Assembly: GCA_022414725.1 (NCBI GenBank)
Contig: CM039465.1
Span: forward strand, 1,026,093-1,090,092
Direction: 5' to 3'
DNA: 64,000 bases
Source of the DNA: Microglena sp. YARC
Lineage: Eukaryota; Chlorophyta; Chlorophyceae; Chlamydomonadales; Chlamydomonadaceae
In this document: one piece after another, positions 61,517-62,209 of the stretch
Position numbering within the stretch: the stretch's first letter is position 1
How the letters are laid out: each line of letters begins with the position of its first letter
The notes under the pieces: generated by a model
What the model saw: only the letters and a program-made list of their open reading frames with translations
Database searches by the model: none
Told to the model about the DNA's origin: nothing
Program-made: the position numbers and the translations under genes

Positions 61517-62209
61517 ACACACAGTCCTCCCAGCAGCACGTACCCACGATGGTGTGATACGAAACCGGCACATGCCATGGGCATGGTCCACTAAATTATA
61601 CCCACACACACACCACACACACAGTCCTCCCAGCAGCACGTACCCACGATGGTGTGATGCGAAACGGGCACATGCCATGGGCGTGGTCCACTAAATTCTA
61701 CCCACACACACACACACCACACACCAGTCCTCCAGCAGCACGTACCCACGATGGTGGGATGCGAAACCGGCACATGCCATGGGCGTGGTCCACTAAATTA
61801 TACCCACACACACACCACACACACAGCCCTCCCAGCAGCACGTACCCACGATGGTGGGATGCGACGTCGACAATACATGCCAACAGTCAGCACATGCATT
61901 GGGATGGAGTAGCCAGAACAAACATGACTTGTGTCAAATACATGAAGCCCCCCCCCCCACCACCACCACACACACACACACACACACACACGTACACACA
62001 CACACGCACACGCACACAAACACACACACATGTGTGTCATTGTCTTGACCCTCCATACCTGCACACAGGACAGCTACTTGCAGCAACCCAATGGCCCTGA
62101 ACCAGAGCTATCATCCTTGCATAGGTCAGATTCATTGGAATTTACCTTGGATATCGGTGCCACTGCTGCTCGGCCCGCCCCTTCGGATTCGTTGAGGGGT
62201 GTTGCTCAT
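847..62209 (-). CDS. WDR49-like: WDR49-like EF-hand/WD40 repeat protein gene (18 exons, open at left edge)
   Basis: This is a single minus-strand gene assembled by eye from 18 exons; the approximate joins and phases are given in the exon entries. The product (about 990 residues to the last exon chained) has a Ser/Arg-rich N-terminus, two canonical EF-hand loops, about 13 WD40 blades and a Ser/Ala/Arg-rich tail. EF-hands followed by two propellers, together with phrases such as LEGHTKG, LFHE-LVSGD, RRLITG and GWDRKITFY, match what I know of the WDR49 family. That family is linked to motile cilia and, as I recall, is also called CFAP337. An axonemal calcium-responsive scaffold role is therefore likely, but it is inferred from family membership. 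Most introns use GT-AG ends. Two junctions (exons 9/10 and inside exon 11) are off by one or two bases, which may be assembly indels. Related EFCAB8 or WDR64 proteins are the main alternatives. Confidence 0.85.
1132..2020 (-). repeat. Acceptor-side edge copies of exon 18
   Basis: Four decayed copies of the acceptor plus the first ~35 bases of exon 18 are at about 1.29, 1.54, 1.75 and 1.89 kb. They are separated by (GGGA)n and (TATG)n microsatellites. The copies keep the acceptor AG and the KSSAAGAS-like start. Confidence 0.85.
2057..2368. mobile_element. hAT-type MITE, copy 1
   Basis: The element begins CAGGGTA and ends TACCCTG, so it has short inverted termini. It is flanked by a perfect 8-bp direct repeat, ATATGTAC, at 2049-2056 and 2369-2376. 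Eight-base target duplications with CAGGG termini are typical of hAT transposons. It is 312 bp with no coding capacity. Internally a segment with GTCAAATTGGTCAGCGCTTT is repeated two or three times. Its right arm matches the left arm of the copy at 11681-11882 in reverse orientation. Confidence 0.85.
2377..2771. repeat. Intron 17 with (GTT)n and an E17-downstream copy
   Basis: A (TTG)n run is at about 2521-2590. The stretch at 2480-2520 resembles the sequence just past the exon 17 donor (AGCCCGAGAGT-TCTCC on the minus strand), so it is a decayed donor-side copy. Nothing else is recognised. Confidence 0.6.
2772..2844 (-). CDS. Exon 17, C-terminal tail (3' boundary tentative)
   Basis: After an acceptor TGCCCAG the sequence reads GQDAFDMGDEGPSRKHPHAT and RAES, in phase 0 after exon 16. 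The donor GTCAG followed by GTGCTG leaves phase 1, which is what exon 18 requires. The open frame continues about 37 codons past this donor to a stop, so an alternative end or a terminal exon is possible. The acceptor side carries the GTGTGGGAAG/GTGAGGGCG minisatellite at 2.86-3.17 kb. Confidence 0.5.
2850..3175 (-). repeat. Minisatellite on the acceptor side of exon 17
   Basis: About 15 units of a ~21-base motif (GTGTGGGAAGTGTGGGCGAG and variants) occur here. On the transcript strand they resemble the CACTTCCCATATGCCCAG sequence that forms the exon 17 acceptor, so the array seems derived from it. Confidence 0.8.
3200..4087 (-). repeat. Donor-side edge copies of exon 16 (~169 bp)
   Basis: Five tandem copies start at about 3223, 3392, 3561, 3731 and 3899, followed by the true exon edge. 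Each holds the last ~80 bases of exon 16, its donor GTATGT or a variant, and ~85 bases of intron. The exon part is well preserved. Confidence 0.93.
4088..4230 (-). CDS. Exon 16, last WD40 blade
   Basis: It is 143 bp, phase 1 in and phase 0 out, reading LFLISCSLDRAIHLWSEFGA, then LVGTFGTSLWSWLDRTTWRT and QEREELK. The acceptor is CTGCAG and the donor CTAAAG followed by GTATGT. The S-DRAIHLW strand followed by G-LVGTFG is the typical end of the second propeller in WDR49-like proteins. Five donor-side copies with ~169-bp spacing lie at 3.22-4.07 kb, and six or seven acceptor-side copies at 4.25-4.76 kb. Confidence 0.9.
4231..4765 (-). repeat. Acceptor-side edge copies of exon 16
   Basis: Six or seven tandem copies of about 80-100 bp occur, each with CTGCAG followed by the first ~55 bases of exon 16. 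Between them are GTGCAGTACAT repeats. The copies retain the LFLISCSLDRAIHLW reading with few changes. Confidence 0.93.
4775..4975. repeat. Dispersed element B, copy 1
   Basis: This stretch matches 39609-39750 at many points (ATTGGCGGAG, GTTGGCTGAC, CGGACAAATGGGTAACCCTT). It is probably a non-autonomous transposable element; ends and target duplications were not resolved. It terminates in a GGGCTCC-rich stretch able to form a hairpin. Confidence 0.6.
5185..5292. repeat. Dispersed element A, copy
   Basis: It contains GTCCAGGGGTAGGCCAA, then GGCTAAAGGGACTTGCCCAA and GAACCCCAAATGATTGTTTT. Related copies are at 7.73, 9.08, 28.47, 38.2, 40.99 and 41.73 kb. A SINE-like or MITE-like repeat is likely, but no tRNA-type promoter boxes were recognised. 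Confidence 0.6.
5309..5498 (-). CDS. Exon 15, WD40 blade with Ser/Arg-rich loop
   Basis: It starts VWDMSSVEVPSHGMSSRRSS, continues FHRPRSAQVTEATGTITEVA and ends LWKAHTQNITALDWADSG. The acceptor is CCACAG. Two donors fit exon 16 equally well in phase 1: AGTG followed by GTAATG (end 5309) or AATG followed by GTAGGT (end 5303), the second adding two residues (Asn-Gly). The KAHTQNITALDW strand aligns with the family's final propeller. About five acceptor-side copies (MSSVEVP-like) occupy 5.58-6.18 kb. Confidence 0.88.
5499..6205 (-). repeat. Acceptor-side edge copies of exon 15
   Basis: About five copies of CCACAG plus the first ~30-40 bases of exon 15 (VWDMSSVEVPS-like) occur at roughly 5.59, 5.72, 5.88, 6.01 and 6.16 kb. 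They are embedded in GGTGGGGTGTGG repeats that are C rich on the transcript strand. Confidence 0.92.
6206..6897 (-). repeat. Donor-side edge copies of exon 14
   Basis: Three copies of the last ~50-60 bases of exon 14 (SVIATGDSAGFIK-like) with the donor are at about 6.41, 6.57 and 6.73 kb. They are separated by CCCTCC and poly-C tracts that are G rich on the transcript strand. Confidence 0.9.
6898..7056 (-). CDS. Exon 14, WD40 blade
   Basis: This is a 159-bp phase 0/0 exon reading VGADRFIRLWDTLSGTCLLE, then NFTGHKLGETVAALAVDTSN and SVIATGDSAGFIK. The acceptor is CACACAG and the donor ATCAAG followed by GTGTGC. The GADRFIRLWD strand and TGDSAGFIKVWD (the last part comes from exon 15) are clear WD40 signatures. 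Two short acceptor-side copies sit in the TTTGG-rich array at 7.25-7.4 kb. Donor-side copies lie at 6.42-6.8 kb between C-rich tracts. Confidence 0.93.
7057..7690 (-). repeat. TTTGGG array with acceptor-side copies of exon 14
   Basis: Long TTTGG/TTTGGG repeats contain two copies of the acceptor plus the first ~20 bases of exon 14, at about 7.25 and 7.37 kb. The transcript strand is CCAAA rich. Confidence 0.88.
7715..7925. repeat. Dispersed element A copy with AT microsatellite
   Basis: The TACAGTCCAGGGGTAG start and the GGACTTGCCCAACC segment are separated by poly-A and (TAA)n/(TA)n runs, so this copy of element A has an expanded internal microsatellite. Confidence 0.55.
7930..8385 (-). repeat. 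CAACC array with donor-side copies of exon 13
   Basis: CAACCCAACTC repeats (GGGTTG on the transcript strand) carry two copies of the exon 13 donor edge (MKSILVS-like plus GTGAGAATC) at about 8.11 and 8.23 kb. Confidence 0.85.
8386..8501 (-). CDS. Exon 13, WD40 linker exon
   Basis: It is 116 bp, phase 1 in and phase 0 out, reading SAKRRMWYQERDELPPNER, then AVECIRFLHGAEMKSILVS. The acceptor is TTGACAG and the donor GTATCG followed by GTGAGA. It was located by phase fit: exon 12 leaves one G and exon 14 begins VGADRF, giving ILVS-VGADRFIRLW, a normal WD40 strand. Three acceptor-side copies (8.58-9.05 kb) and two donor-side copies (8.10-8.26 kb) surround it. Several of the copies are close enough that the true exon could be confused with a copy; only this one carries both intact edges. 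Confidence 0.8.
8502..9054 (-). repeat. Acceptor-side edge copies of exon 13
   Basis: Three copies at about 8.58-8.69, 8.75-8.84 and 8.96-9.05 kb repeat much of exon 13. The first two keep an acceptor-like stretch near GGATCTGTCAAGAGG. Confidence 0.85.
9055..9215. repeat. Dispersed element A, best copy
   Basis: After (TTG)7 the sequence reads TACAGTCCAGGGGTAGGCC, then GACTAAAGGGACTTGCCCAA, and ends near GACGGGGGCCCTGAGTTTG. It is the longest clean copy in the window. Confidence 0.65.
9300..10033 (-). repeat. Donor-side edge copies of exon 12
   Basis: Four copies of the last ~60-85 bases of exon 12 (VCMEGSPIVATCADDGE-like) with GTGTG donors are at about 9.32, 9.45, 9.67 and 9.86 kb. ACAC/ACAT microsatellites lie between them (GTGT rich on the transcript strand). 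Confidence 0.93.
10034..10193 (-). CDS. Exon 12, WD40 blade
   Basis: It is 160 bp, phase 0 in and phase 1 out, reading ITFYEDECEKEVPPGRSMSG, then NKADILDMVCMEGSPIVATC and DDGEIWIWNIESG. The acceptor is TTTTAG and the donor GTCAG followed by GTGTGT. The DIL-M and DGEIWIWN strands are typical of the family. Four donor-side copies (EGSPIVATCADDGE-like) occur at 9.31-9.93 kb. A long acceptor-side array fills 10.2-12.3 kb, including one exon copy split by a MITE. Confidence 0.92.
10194..12300 (-). repeat. Acceptor-side array of exon 12 (about 65-bp units)
   Basis: More than 25 units contain GAAAGGTGATCTGAAAGG and GACGATGGTGAGACAATAGG. On the transcript strand each has CCTTTCAG followed by ATCACCTT, i.e. 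the exon 12 acceptor and its first bases. One longer exon copy at 11.64-11.93 kb is split by a MITE. GGT triplet runs are interspersed. Confidence 0.9.
11681..11882. mobile_element. hAT-type MITE, copy 2
   Basis: The element starts CAGGGTA, ends TACCCCTG and is flanked by a perfect 8-bp duplication CTGGCGGC (11673-11680 and 11883-11890). The duplicated bases belong to a copy of exon 12, so the insertion postdates the copying. It is 202 bp and noncoding. Its left arm matches the reverse complement of the right arm of the element at 2057-2368. Confidence 0.88.
12300..12720. repeat. GTT/GGT microsatellite block
   Basis: Imperfect GTTGTTGGTGTTGG runs of about 400 bases, with no gene. The long Val/Leu- or His/Thr/Pro-rich frames here are consequences of the repeat. 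Confidence 0.9.
12721..12928 (-). repeat. Donor-side copy of exon 11
   Basis: A decayed copy of the exon 11 end (CTTCCTTGTAGCAGG, GGAAGGTATGTATGGCTAG on the minus strand) lies at about 12.8-12.86 kb. Confidence 0.75.
12929..13073 (-). CDS. Exon 11, WD40 blade with a one-base frame discrepancy
   Basis: The exon begins EAKVWNFSSGACLTTLKPP, then NGDEVTAVLVSM, and ends FLVAGWDRK. The acceptor is CTGACAG and the donor CGAAAG followed by GTATATG. It measures 145 bp, one more than a whole number of codons. The two recognisable halves are in different frames, with the break somewhere near 12960-12975. The GWDRK phrase is a hallmark of this family and joins exon 12 (ITFYEDE) in phase 0. The extra base is either an assembly error or a real frameshift. 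A decayed donor-side copy lies near 12.82 kb and an acceptor-side copy at 13.14-13.2 kb. Confidence 0.8.
13074..14240. other. Intron 10, mostly unique sequence
   Basis: One acceptor-side copy of exon 11 is at 13.14-13.2 kb. GTGGTAGAAAA repeats, a G-rich stretch near 13.39 kb and a (CT)n run at about 13.57-13.6 kb follow. The rest, to about 14.1 kb, shows nothing I recognise. Confidence 0.6.
14240..14621 (-). repeat. Donor-side copies of exon 10
   Basis: One long copy (14.41-14.52 kb; EFRITAMTFDSSWRRLITGG) ends in the donor GTGCGT. A second, mostly lost copy is near 14.25 kb beside a poly-C run. Between them is a short GGTGGTAGGCCCCAGTGAAA segment that occurs twice. Confidence 0.85.
14622..14778 (-). 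CDS. Exon 10, WD40 blade
   Basis: It reads LVSGDSGGTVSIWSIPTGK, then RFYNAHGEFRITAMNFDS and WRRLITGAEHG. It is a classical blade (SGD-G-V-IW, then AH, then RRLITG) very close to the family consensus. The acceptor is TTGCCAG and the donor CATGGG followed by GTGCGC. The donor side joins exon 11 in phase 0. The acceptor side has the 1-2 base discrepancy noted for exon 9. About seven acceptor-side copies (~62 bp each) lie at 14.78-15.18 kb, and one or two donor-side copies lie at 14.25-14.53 kb. Confidence 0.88.
14779..15185 (-). repeat. Acceptor-side array of exon 10 (~62-bp units)
   Basis: About seven units occur of CACTGACAGCCTGGCAGGGA followed by ATGGACATGAAATGAATGAT. Each contains GCCAG and the first bases of exon 10 on the transcript strand. 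Confidence 0.92.
15186..15686 (-). repeat. Donor-side copies of exon 9
   Basis: Three copies (about 15.18-15.27, 15.33-15.43 and 15.50-15.59 kb) cover much of exon 9 and its donor, which reads GTGCGT in one and GTGAGT in another. AT-rich TAAATAA and AATAAT runs separate them. Confidence 0.9.
15687..15800 (-). CDS. Exon 9, WD40 blade
   Basis: It is 114 bp, reading VTTGNRGLKTWKQTVTTSSS, then AGHRDPVMRVLYNPLFHE. It continues exon 8 in phase 0 (RRKQ joined to VTTGN). The acceptor is CTACCAG and the donor CATGAG followed by GTGCGT. With this donor the next exon is out of frame: exon 10 starts with one base too many. Either there is a 1-base assembly error at the exon 10 acceptor or a GC donor two bases further on is used. 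Three donor-side copies occur at 15.2-15.58 kb and acceptor-side copies up to about 18 kb. Confidence 0.85.
15801..18600 (-). repeat. Acceptor-side array of exon 9 and related AT/G-rich units
   Basis: Units with GTAGTAACCTGGTAGGGCAC (exon 9 acceptor and first bases) recur near 16.02, 16.17, 16.31, 17.62 and 17.9 kb. Further units share TGACAGGAAAATGTAACGTT and GAGGGGGG...TATAATTTGTAG. A G-rich stretch and poly-C and poly-G runs lie at 16.73, 16.88 and 17.36 kb. No gene was found. Confidence 0.8.
18690..28330 (-). repeat. 140-bp tandem array, about 68 units, derived from the exon 8 donor edge
   Basis: Nearly identical 140-bp units fill 9.6 kb. On the transcript strand each unit contains a ~50-base relic of the end of exon 8 (ECTLYAMRIDNRRKQ versus DTLYAMCFDNRRKQ in the exon) and then GTCAGCTG in place of the donor GTAAGC. 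A 20-base perfect palindrome, TGTCAGCTGTACAGCTGACA, spans the donor. The remainder is CACACACA and CAAATACACAAATAC sequence. Variation is limited to a TATG/TGTG switch and rare single-base indels, except in the first two or three units. Confidence 0.97.
28331..29138 (-). repeat. Older donor-side copies of exon 8
   Basis: Four or five more diverged units (near 28.30, 28.52, 28.70, 28.87 and 29.0 kb) keep the CTGCTTTCTCCTGTTGTCAA edge and donors such as GTACGC, GTATGC and GTAAGC. They lack the palindrome and include fragments of element A and (GA)n runs. Confidence 0.9.
29139..29465 (-). CDS. Exon 8, two WD40 blades
   Basis: This is the largest exon (327 bp, 109 codons, phase 0/0). It begins VLEGHTKGVNCVDWSSIYK, carries SGGQDRRIILWNP, then a full blade GHAGSVMKVVVN to GADKVVKMWDIRNHR, and ends in LYAMCFDNRRKQ. 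The GH and WD dipeptides are in canonical places. The acceptor is CCTTCAG and the donor AAGCAG followed by GTAAGC. Its last ~50 bases are the coding ancestor of the 140-bp array at 18.7-28.3 kb, and three or four acceptor-side copies lie at 29.5-30.13 kb. Confidence 0.95.
29466..30140 (-). repeat. Acceptor-side copies of exon 8
   Basis: Three or four copies (ending near 29.67, 29.85 and 30.13 kb) repeat CCCTTCAG plus up to ~150 bases of exon 8 (VLEGHTKGVNCVDWSS-like). They progressively decay with distance. Confidence 0.93.
30190..30690. repeat. AAATTCAAGTTCACC minisatellite
   Basis: AT-rich imperfect repeats of AAATTCAAATTCAAGTTCAC occur here. The same type recurs at 31.23-31.34 and 35.05-36.75 kb. 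Confidence 0.9.
30690..31230. other. Unique intron stretch with left copy of a ~200-bp direct repeat
   Basis: The part from about 31015 to 31215 (GGGGCCCCATCTGAAGATCG, GCAGGCCCC, GACAATGATGAAGCC, GGTATCTGAGTC) is repeated in the same orientation at about 34830-35045. A motif around CACACCGTAGTGTGAGAAAT occurs at 30.69 and again at 31.35 kb. No gene is seen. Confidence 0.65.
31345..33364. other. Unique GC-balanced stretch, probable transposable-element body
   Basis: There is no tandem repeat except a poly-C run (about 31.83-31.85 kb), and no convincing gene. Its base composition matches the following recombinase relic, so it is probably part of the same element. Confidence 0.45.
33365..34110 (+). 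pseudogene. PHD finger / tyrosine recombinase transposon gene, broken
   Basis: The first part (33365-33730) has a PHD-type zinc finger in C4HC3 order: C-TF-C, C-TS-C, H-PK-C, C-TA-C. After it comes SSQDTYASALKSYLK, like the N-terminal core-binding domain of tyrosine recombinases. After a frameshift near 33730, another frame continues GVMISEQKALPYGPKE, then two stops, then YLVWEAVHFKPATITT, RVFQGAKRVLF and IHCTIEAAWLVIGRFG, which resembles the next part of recombinases of Crypton or DIRS-type elements. The catalytic R-H-R-Y region was not found. It is plus strand, opposite to the host gene, and is a decayed mobile-element gene. The exact superfamily is uncertain. Confidence 0.6.
34111..35045. 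other. Unique stretch downstream of the recombinase relic, with right copy of the direct repeat
   Basis: No gene is recognised. From about 34830 the sequence repeats 31015-31215 with about 75-80% similarity by eye. This pair may be terminal or split repeats of the recombinase element, or a segmental duplication. Confidence 0.5.
35050..36753 (-). repeat. TTCAAG minisatellite and donor-side copies of exon 7
   Basis: About eight copies of the last ~90 bases of exon 7 (DMNFIVASSLDKFIS-like, ending VPLK plus donor) begin near 35.49, 35.64, 35.79, 35.97, 36.15, 36.30, 36.45 and 36.60 kb. They are joined by AATTCAAGTTCAAGTATTCA sequence. Spacing is about 150-180 bp. Confidence 0.95.
36754..36924 (-). 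CDS. Exon 7, WD40 blade
   Basis: This is a 171-bp phase 0/0 exon that starts EEKNSPDRYLSTQKWKHQHH, continues TDWITDIQYVDDMNFIVASS and ends DAEERVPLK. The acceptor is AAATGCAG and the donor CTCAAG followed by GTGACA. The HTDWIT-IQY phrase is a typical WD40 strand start. Both edges are amplified: about eight donor-side copies at 35.49-36.6 kb and about nine acceptor-side copies at 36.93-38.1 kb. Confidence 0.9.
36925..38105 (-). repeat. Acceptor-side copies of exon 7
   Basis: About nine copies of GCAG plus the first ~40 bases of exon 7 (EEKNSPDRYLSTQ-like) are separated by GTGTGTGG and poly-G tracts (C rich on the transcript strand). Confidence 0.92.
38106..39090 (-). repeat. Donor-side copies of exon 6
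   Basis: About seven copies of the last ~50 bases of exon 6 (GGFVRLYQLRLNPL-like) with GTAAGTCACC donors alternate with a fragment of element A (GGCTACCCCTGGACTGTAAC) and ACAC repeats. Spacing is about 110-190 bp. Confidence 0.9.
39091..39222 (-). CDS. Exon 6, WD40 blade
   Basis: This is a 132-bp phase 0/0 exon reading IQELDYAPLAMDCWTAPRTR, then DSDLVVFGDGGGFVRLYQ and LRLNPL. The acceptor is TCTCCAG and the donor CACTT followed by GTAAGTG. The PLAMDCW and FGDGGGFV phrases fit the family's second or third blade. One acceptor-side copy covering about half the exon lies at 39.29-39.37 kb, ending in LLVF and then running into a microsatellite. Donor-side copies continue down to about 38.1 kb. 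Confidence 0.9.
39223..39608 (-). repeat. Acceptor-side copy of exon 6 and a 20-bp array
   Basis: A half-exon copy (39.29-39.37 kb) is followed by about ten units of AACATGCAAGATCTATCTTA (39.38-39.6 kb). Confidence 0.9.
39609..40640. repeat. Dispersed element B, copy 2, interrupted by a CCA array
   Basis: The region 39609-39760 matches element B at 4775-4975. Then 830 bases of CCACCACCTCCA repeats intervene, and an apparent end (GGGGCGCCCGCC) follows at 40.61 kb. The long His/Thr/Pro-rich frames across the array are not genes. Confidence 0.65.
40641..41880. repeat. AT-rich microsatellites, 22-bp array and two element A copies
   Basis: (AAAT)n and (TATG)n runs, element A fragments at about 40.99-41.05 and 41.73-41.85 kb, and a ~22-base ACATAACATAAGTATGAGTAT array at 41.1-41.72 kb. 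No gene. Confidence 0.85.
41880..52260 (-). repeat. ~157-bp tandem array derived from the exon 5 donor edge
   Basis: About 60 units are expected over the span. On the transcript strand each has HEDLRHEHI/MKIYDMNTYDLCGQ-like sequence (the end of exon 5), a donor GTCCGTTG, GTTTTGTGTTTTGTGACGTG and CCGCCACTGCATGGCG. Units at 50.5-51.8 kb are near identical with a 157-base period. Units at 42-50 kb carry many small indels. A 1000-base N gap interrupts it. Confidence 0.93.
43001..44000. other. Assembly gap of 1000 N
   Basis: Exactly 1000 undetermined bases inside the 157-bp array. The round length suggests a placeholder, so the true array length is unknown. Confidence 0.99.
52261..53331 (-). repeat. 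Donor-proximal copies of exon 5 and TATACGTAACCAGAAG minisatellite
   Basis: Three diverged donor-side copies of exon 5 lie near 52.25-52.55 kb. About fourteen TTATACGTAACCAGAAGATA-type units run from 52.6 to 53.27 kb. Confidence 0.88.
53332..53481 (-). CDS. Exon 5, WD40 blade
   Basis: This is a 150-bp phase 0/0 exon reading DMKHLKTLNPGGSSWTTCSK, then HKLAVASFSRCMKIYDMN and TYELCGQ. The acceptor is ACATCAG and the donor GGCCAG followed by GTCCGTTG. Pattern and spacing match the blade after the EF-hands in WDR49-type proteins (an SSW-T motif and then KIYDM). Its last ~50 bases and donor have been amplified into the ~157-bp array that fills 42-52.3 kb downstream in the intron. Confidence 0.9.
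53482..54200. repeat. CCACCTCCC/CCACCTCCCTGACC array
   Basis: Imperfect CCACCTCCCCCCAATTCCCC units and C runs that are G rich on the transcript strand. It starts after about 100 bases of low-complexity GTGTG sequence next to exon 5. Confidence 0.9.
54201..55042 (-). repeat. Donor-side copies of exon 4
   Basis: Five copies, two of them carrying ~150 bases of exon (HNDVITHIEHIQVTNGADRY-like), lie near 54.2, 54.34, 54.54, 54.68 and 54.84 kb, each with a GTAGGG or GTAAGG donor. Confidence 0.94.
55043..55356 (-). CDS. Exon 4, EF-hand 2 and first WD40 blade
   Basis: This 314-bp exon enters in phase 1 and leaves in phase 0. It reads VLQTEDGSSPEALGKLFMRI and has a perfect EF-hand loop DSNSDGTIDWDE. 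A linker rich in Ser and Glu follows, then HNDVITHIEHIQVTNGADRY and SCSKDGCVKIWNCK, a WD40 blade ending in the usual W-N form. The acceptor is CACAG and the donor is CAAG followed by GTAGGG. About five copies of its donor half, some reaching back about 150 bases, lie at 54.2-55.0 kb. About five acceptor-edge copies lie at 55.45-56.3 kb. Confidence 0.92.
55357..56410 (-). repeat. Acceptor-side copies of exon 4 with poly-G tracts
   Basis: About five copies of ACAG plus the first ~40 bases of exon 4 (VLQTEDGSS-like) are near 55.45, 55.67, 55.88, 56.07 and 56.26 kb. They are separated by GGGAGGG and long G runs (C on the transcript strand). Confidence 0.93.
56411..58194 (-). repeat. Donor-side copies of exon 3
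   Basis: About nine copies of NGRLTPEEFVNAFMG-like exon 3 ends with their donors are linked by CCATACCCATACC and ACACATAGAAGTAC repeats (GGGTATGGG on the transcript strand). The stretch 57.17-57.48 kb differs, with CACCCTCACCC repeats. Confidence 0.94.
58195..58330 (-). CDS. Exon 3, EF-hand 1
   Basis: It starts after TTCTCCAG with SGRGTAEKVEALNKEI and continues into an EF-hand whose loop DVDGNGRLTPDE has Asp1, Asp3, Asn5, Gly6, Leu8 and Glu12 in the canonical calcium-binding places. The flanking helices are VYDTFMRA and FVNAFMG. It is 136 bp, phase 0 in and phase 1 out, and splits a Gly codon with exon 4. The donor is ATGG followed by GTGCGT. About nine copies of the exon's 3' part (NGRLTPEEFVNAFMG-like) with the donor are strung along 56.45-58.1 kb; these are array units rather than extra exons. 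Confidence 0.88.
58331..58430. repeat. GGGTGGGGT tract on the acceptor side of exon 3
   Basis: A short GGGTGGGG and poly-G run (CCCACCCC on the transcript strand). It is complementary to the CCACCCTACCC array at the other end of this intron. Confidence 0.85.
58431..59227 (-). repeat. Donor-side copies of exon 2
   Basis: Five copies of the last 40-60 bases of exon 2, with GTGTGTGCTA donors, are spaced ~120-200 bp and joined by CCACTACCACCCTACCCACC repeats. Confidence 0.93.
59228..59358 (-). CDS. Exon 2, Ser/Ala/Arg-rich N-terminal segment
   Basis: The exon follows an acceptor CTAG that is preceded by a very long C tract. It reads through SASRATPPELPSGH and RRSAQGSRGSQAG to SARK, then a donor (AAG followed by GTGTGTG). 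It is 131 bp, entering in phase 1 and leaving in phase 0. The composition suggests a disordered linker ahead of the EF-hands. About five copies of its donor edge lie at 58.44-59.23 kb and about eight copies of its acceptor edge at 59.36-60.24 kb. The reading frame agrees with the neighbouring exons on both sides, which is the main support for it being coding. Confidence 0.65.
59359..60300 (-). repeat. Acceptor-side copies of exon 2 with long G tracts
   Basis: About eight copies of CTAG plus the first 40-60 bases of exon 2 alternate with G runs of up to about 40 bases. These form very long C tracts upstream of each acceptor on the transcript strand. Confidence 0.92.
60420..61400. repeat. TTGGG pentamer array
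   Basis: About 190 TTGGG units with GGATGGG and GGCTGGG variants. It is CCCAA on the transcript strand, in the acceptor half of intron 1. Confidence 0.95.
61460..62040. repeat. CA runs and ~85-bp tandem units
   Basis: Four units of CAGCAGCACGTACCCACGAT, GGTGGGATGCGAAACCGGCA and CATGCCATGGGCGTGGTCC alternate with (CA)n. On the transcript strand each has an ATCGTGG plus GTACGTG donor-like site, as if derived from an unidentified exon edge near 61846. Confidence 0.85.
62146..62209 (-). CDS. Exon 1, putative start exon
   Basis: An ATG at 62209 opens 21 codons beginning MSNTPQRIRRGGPSSSGTD and then meets a good donor (CCAAG followed by GTAAAT). The exon ends in phase 1 with a G, which fits exon 2 exactly because exon 2 needs one preceding base. 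The -3 base is A, which is favourable for initiation. No upstream in-frame exon was recognised, and the sequence to the right is unique rather than tandem repeat. The Ser/Arg/Gly-rich content looks disordered. The start is inferred only from phase and composition, so a different first exon remains possible. Confidence 0.4.
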
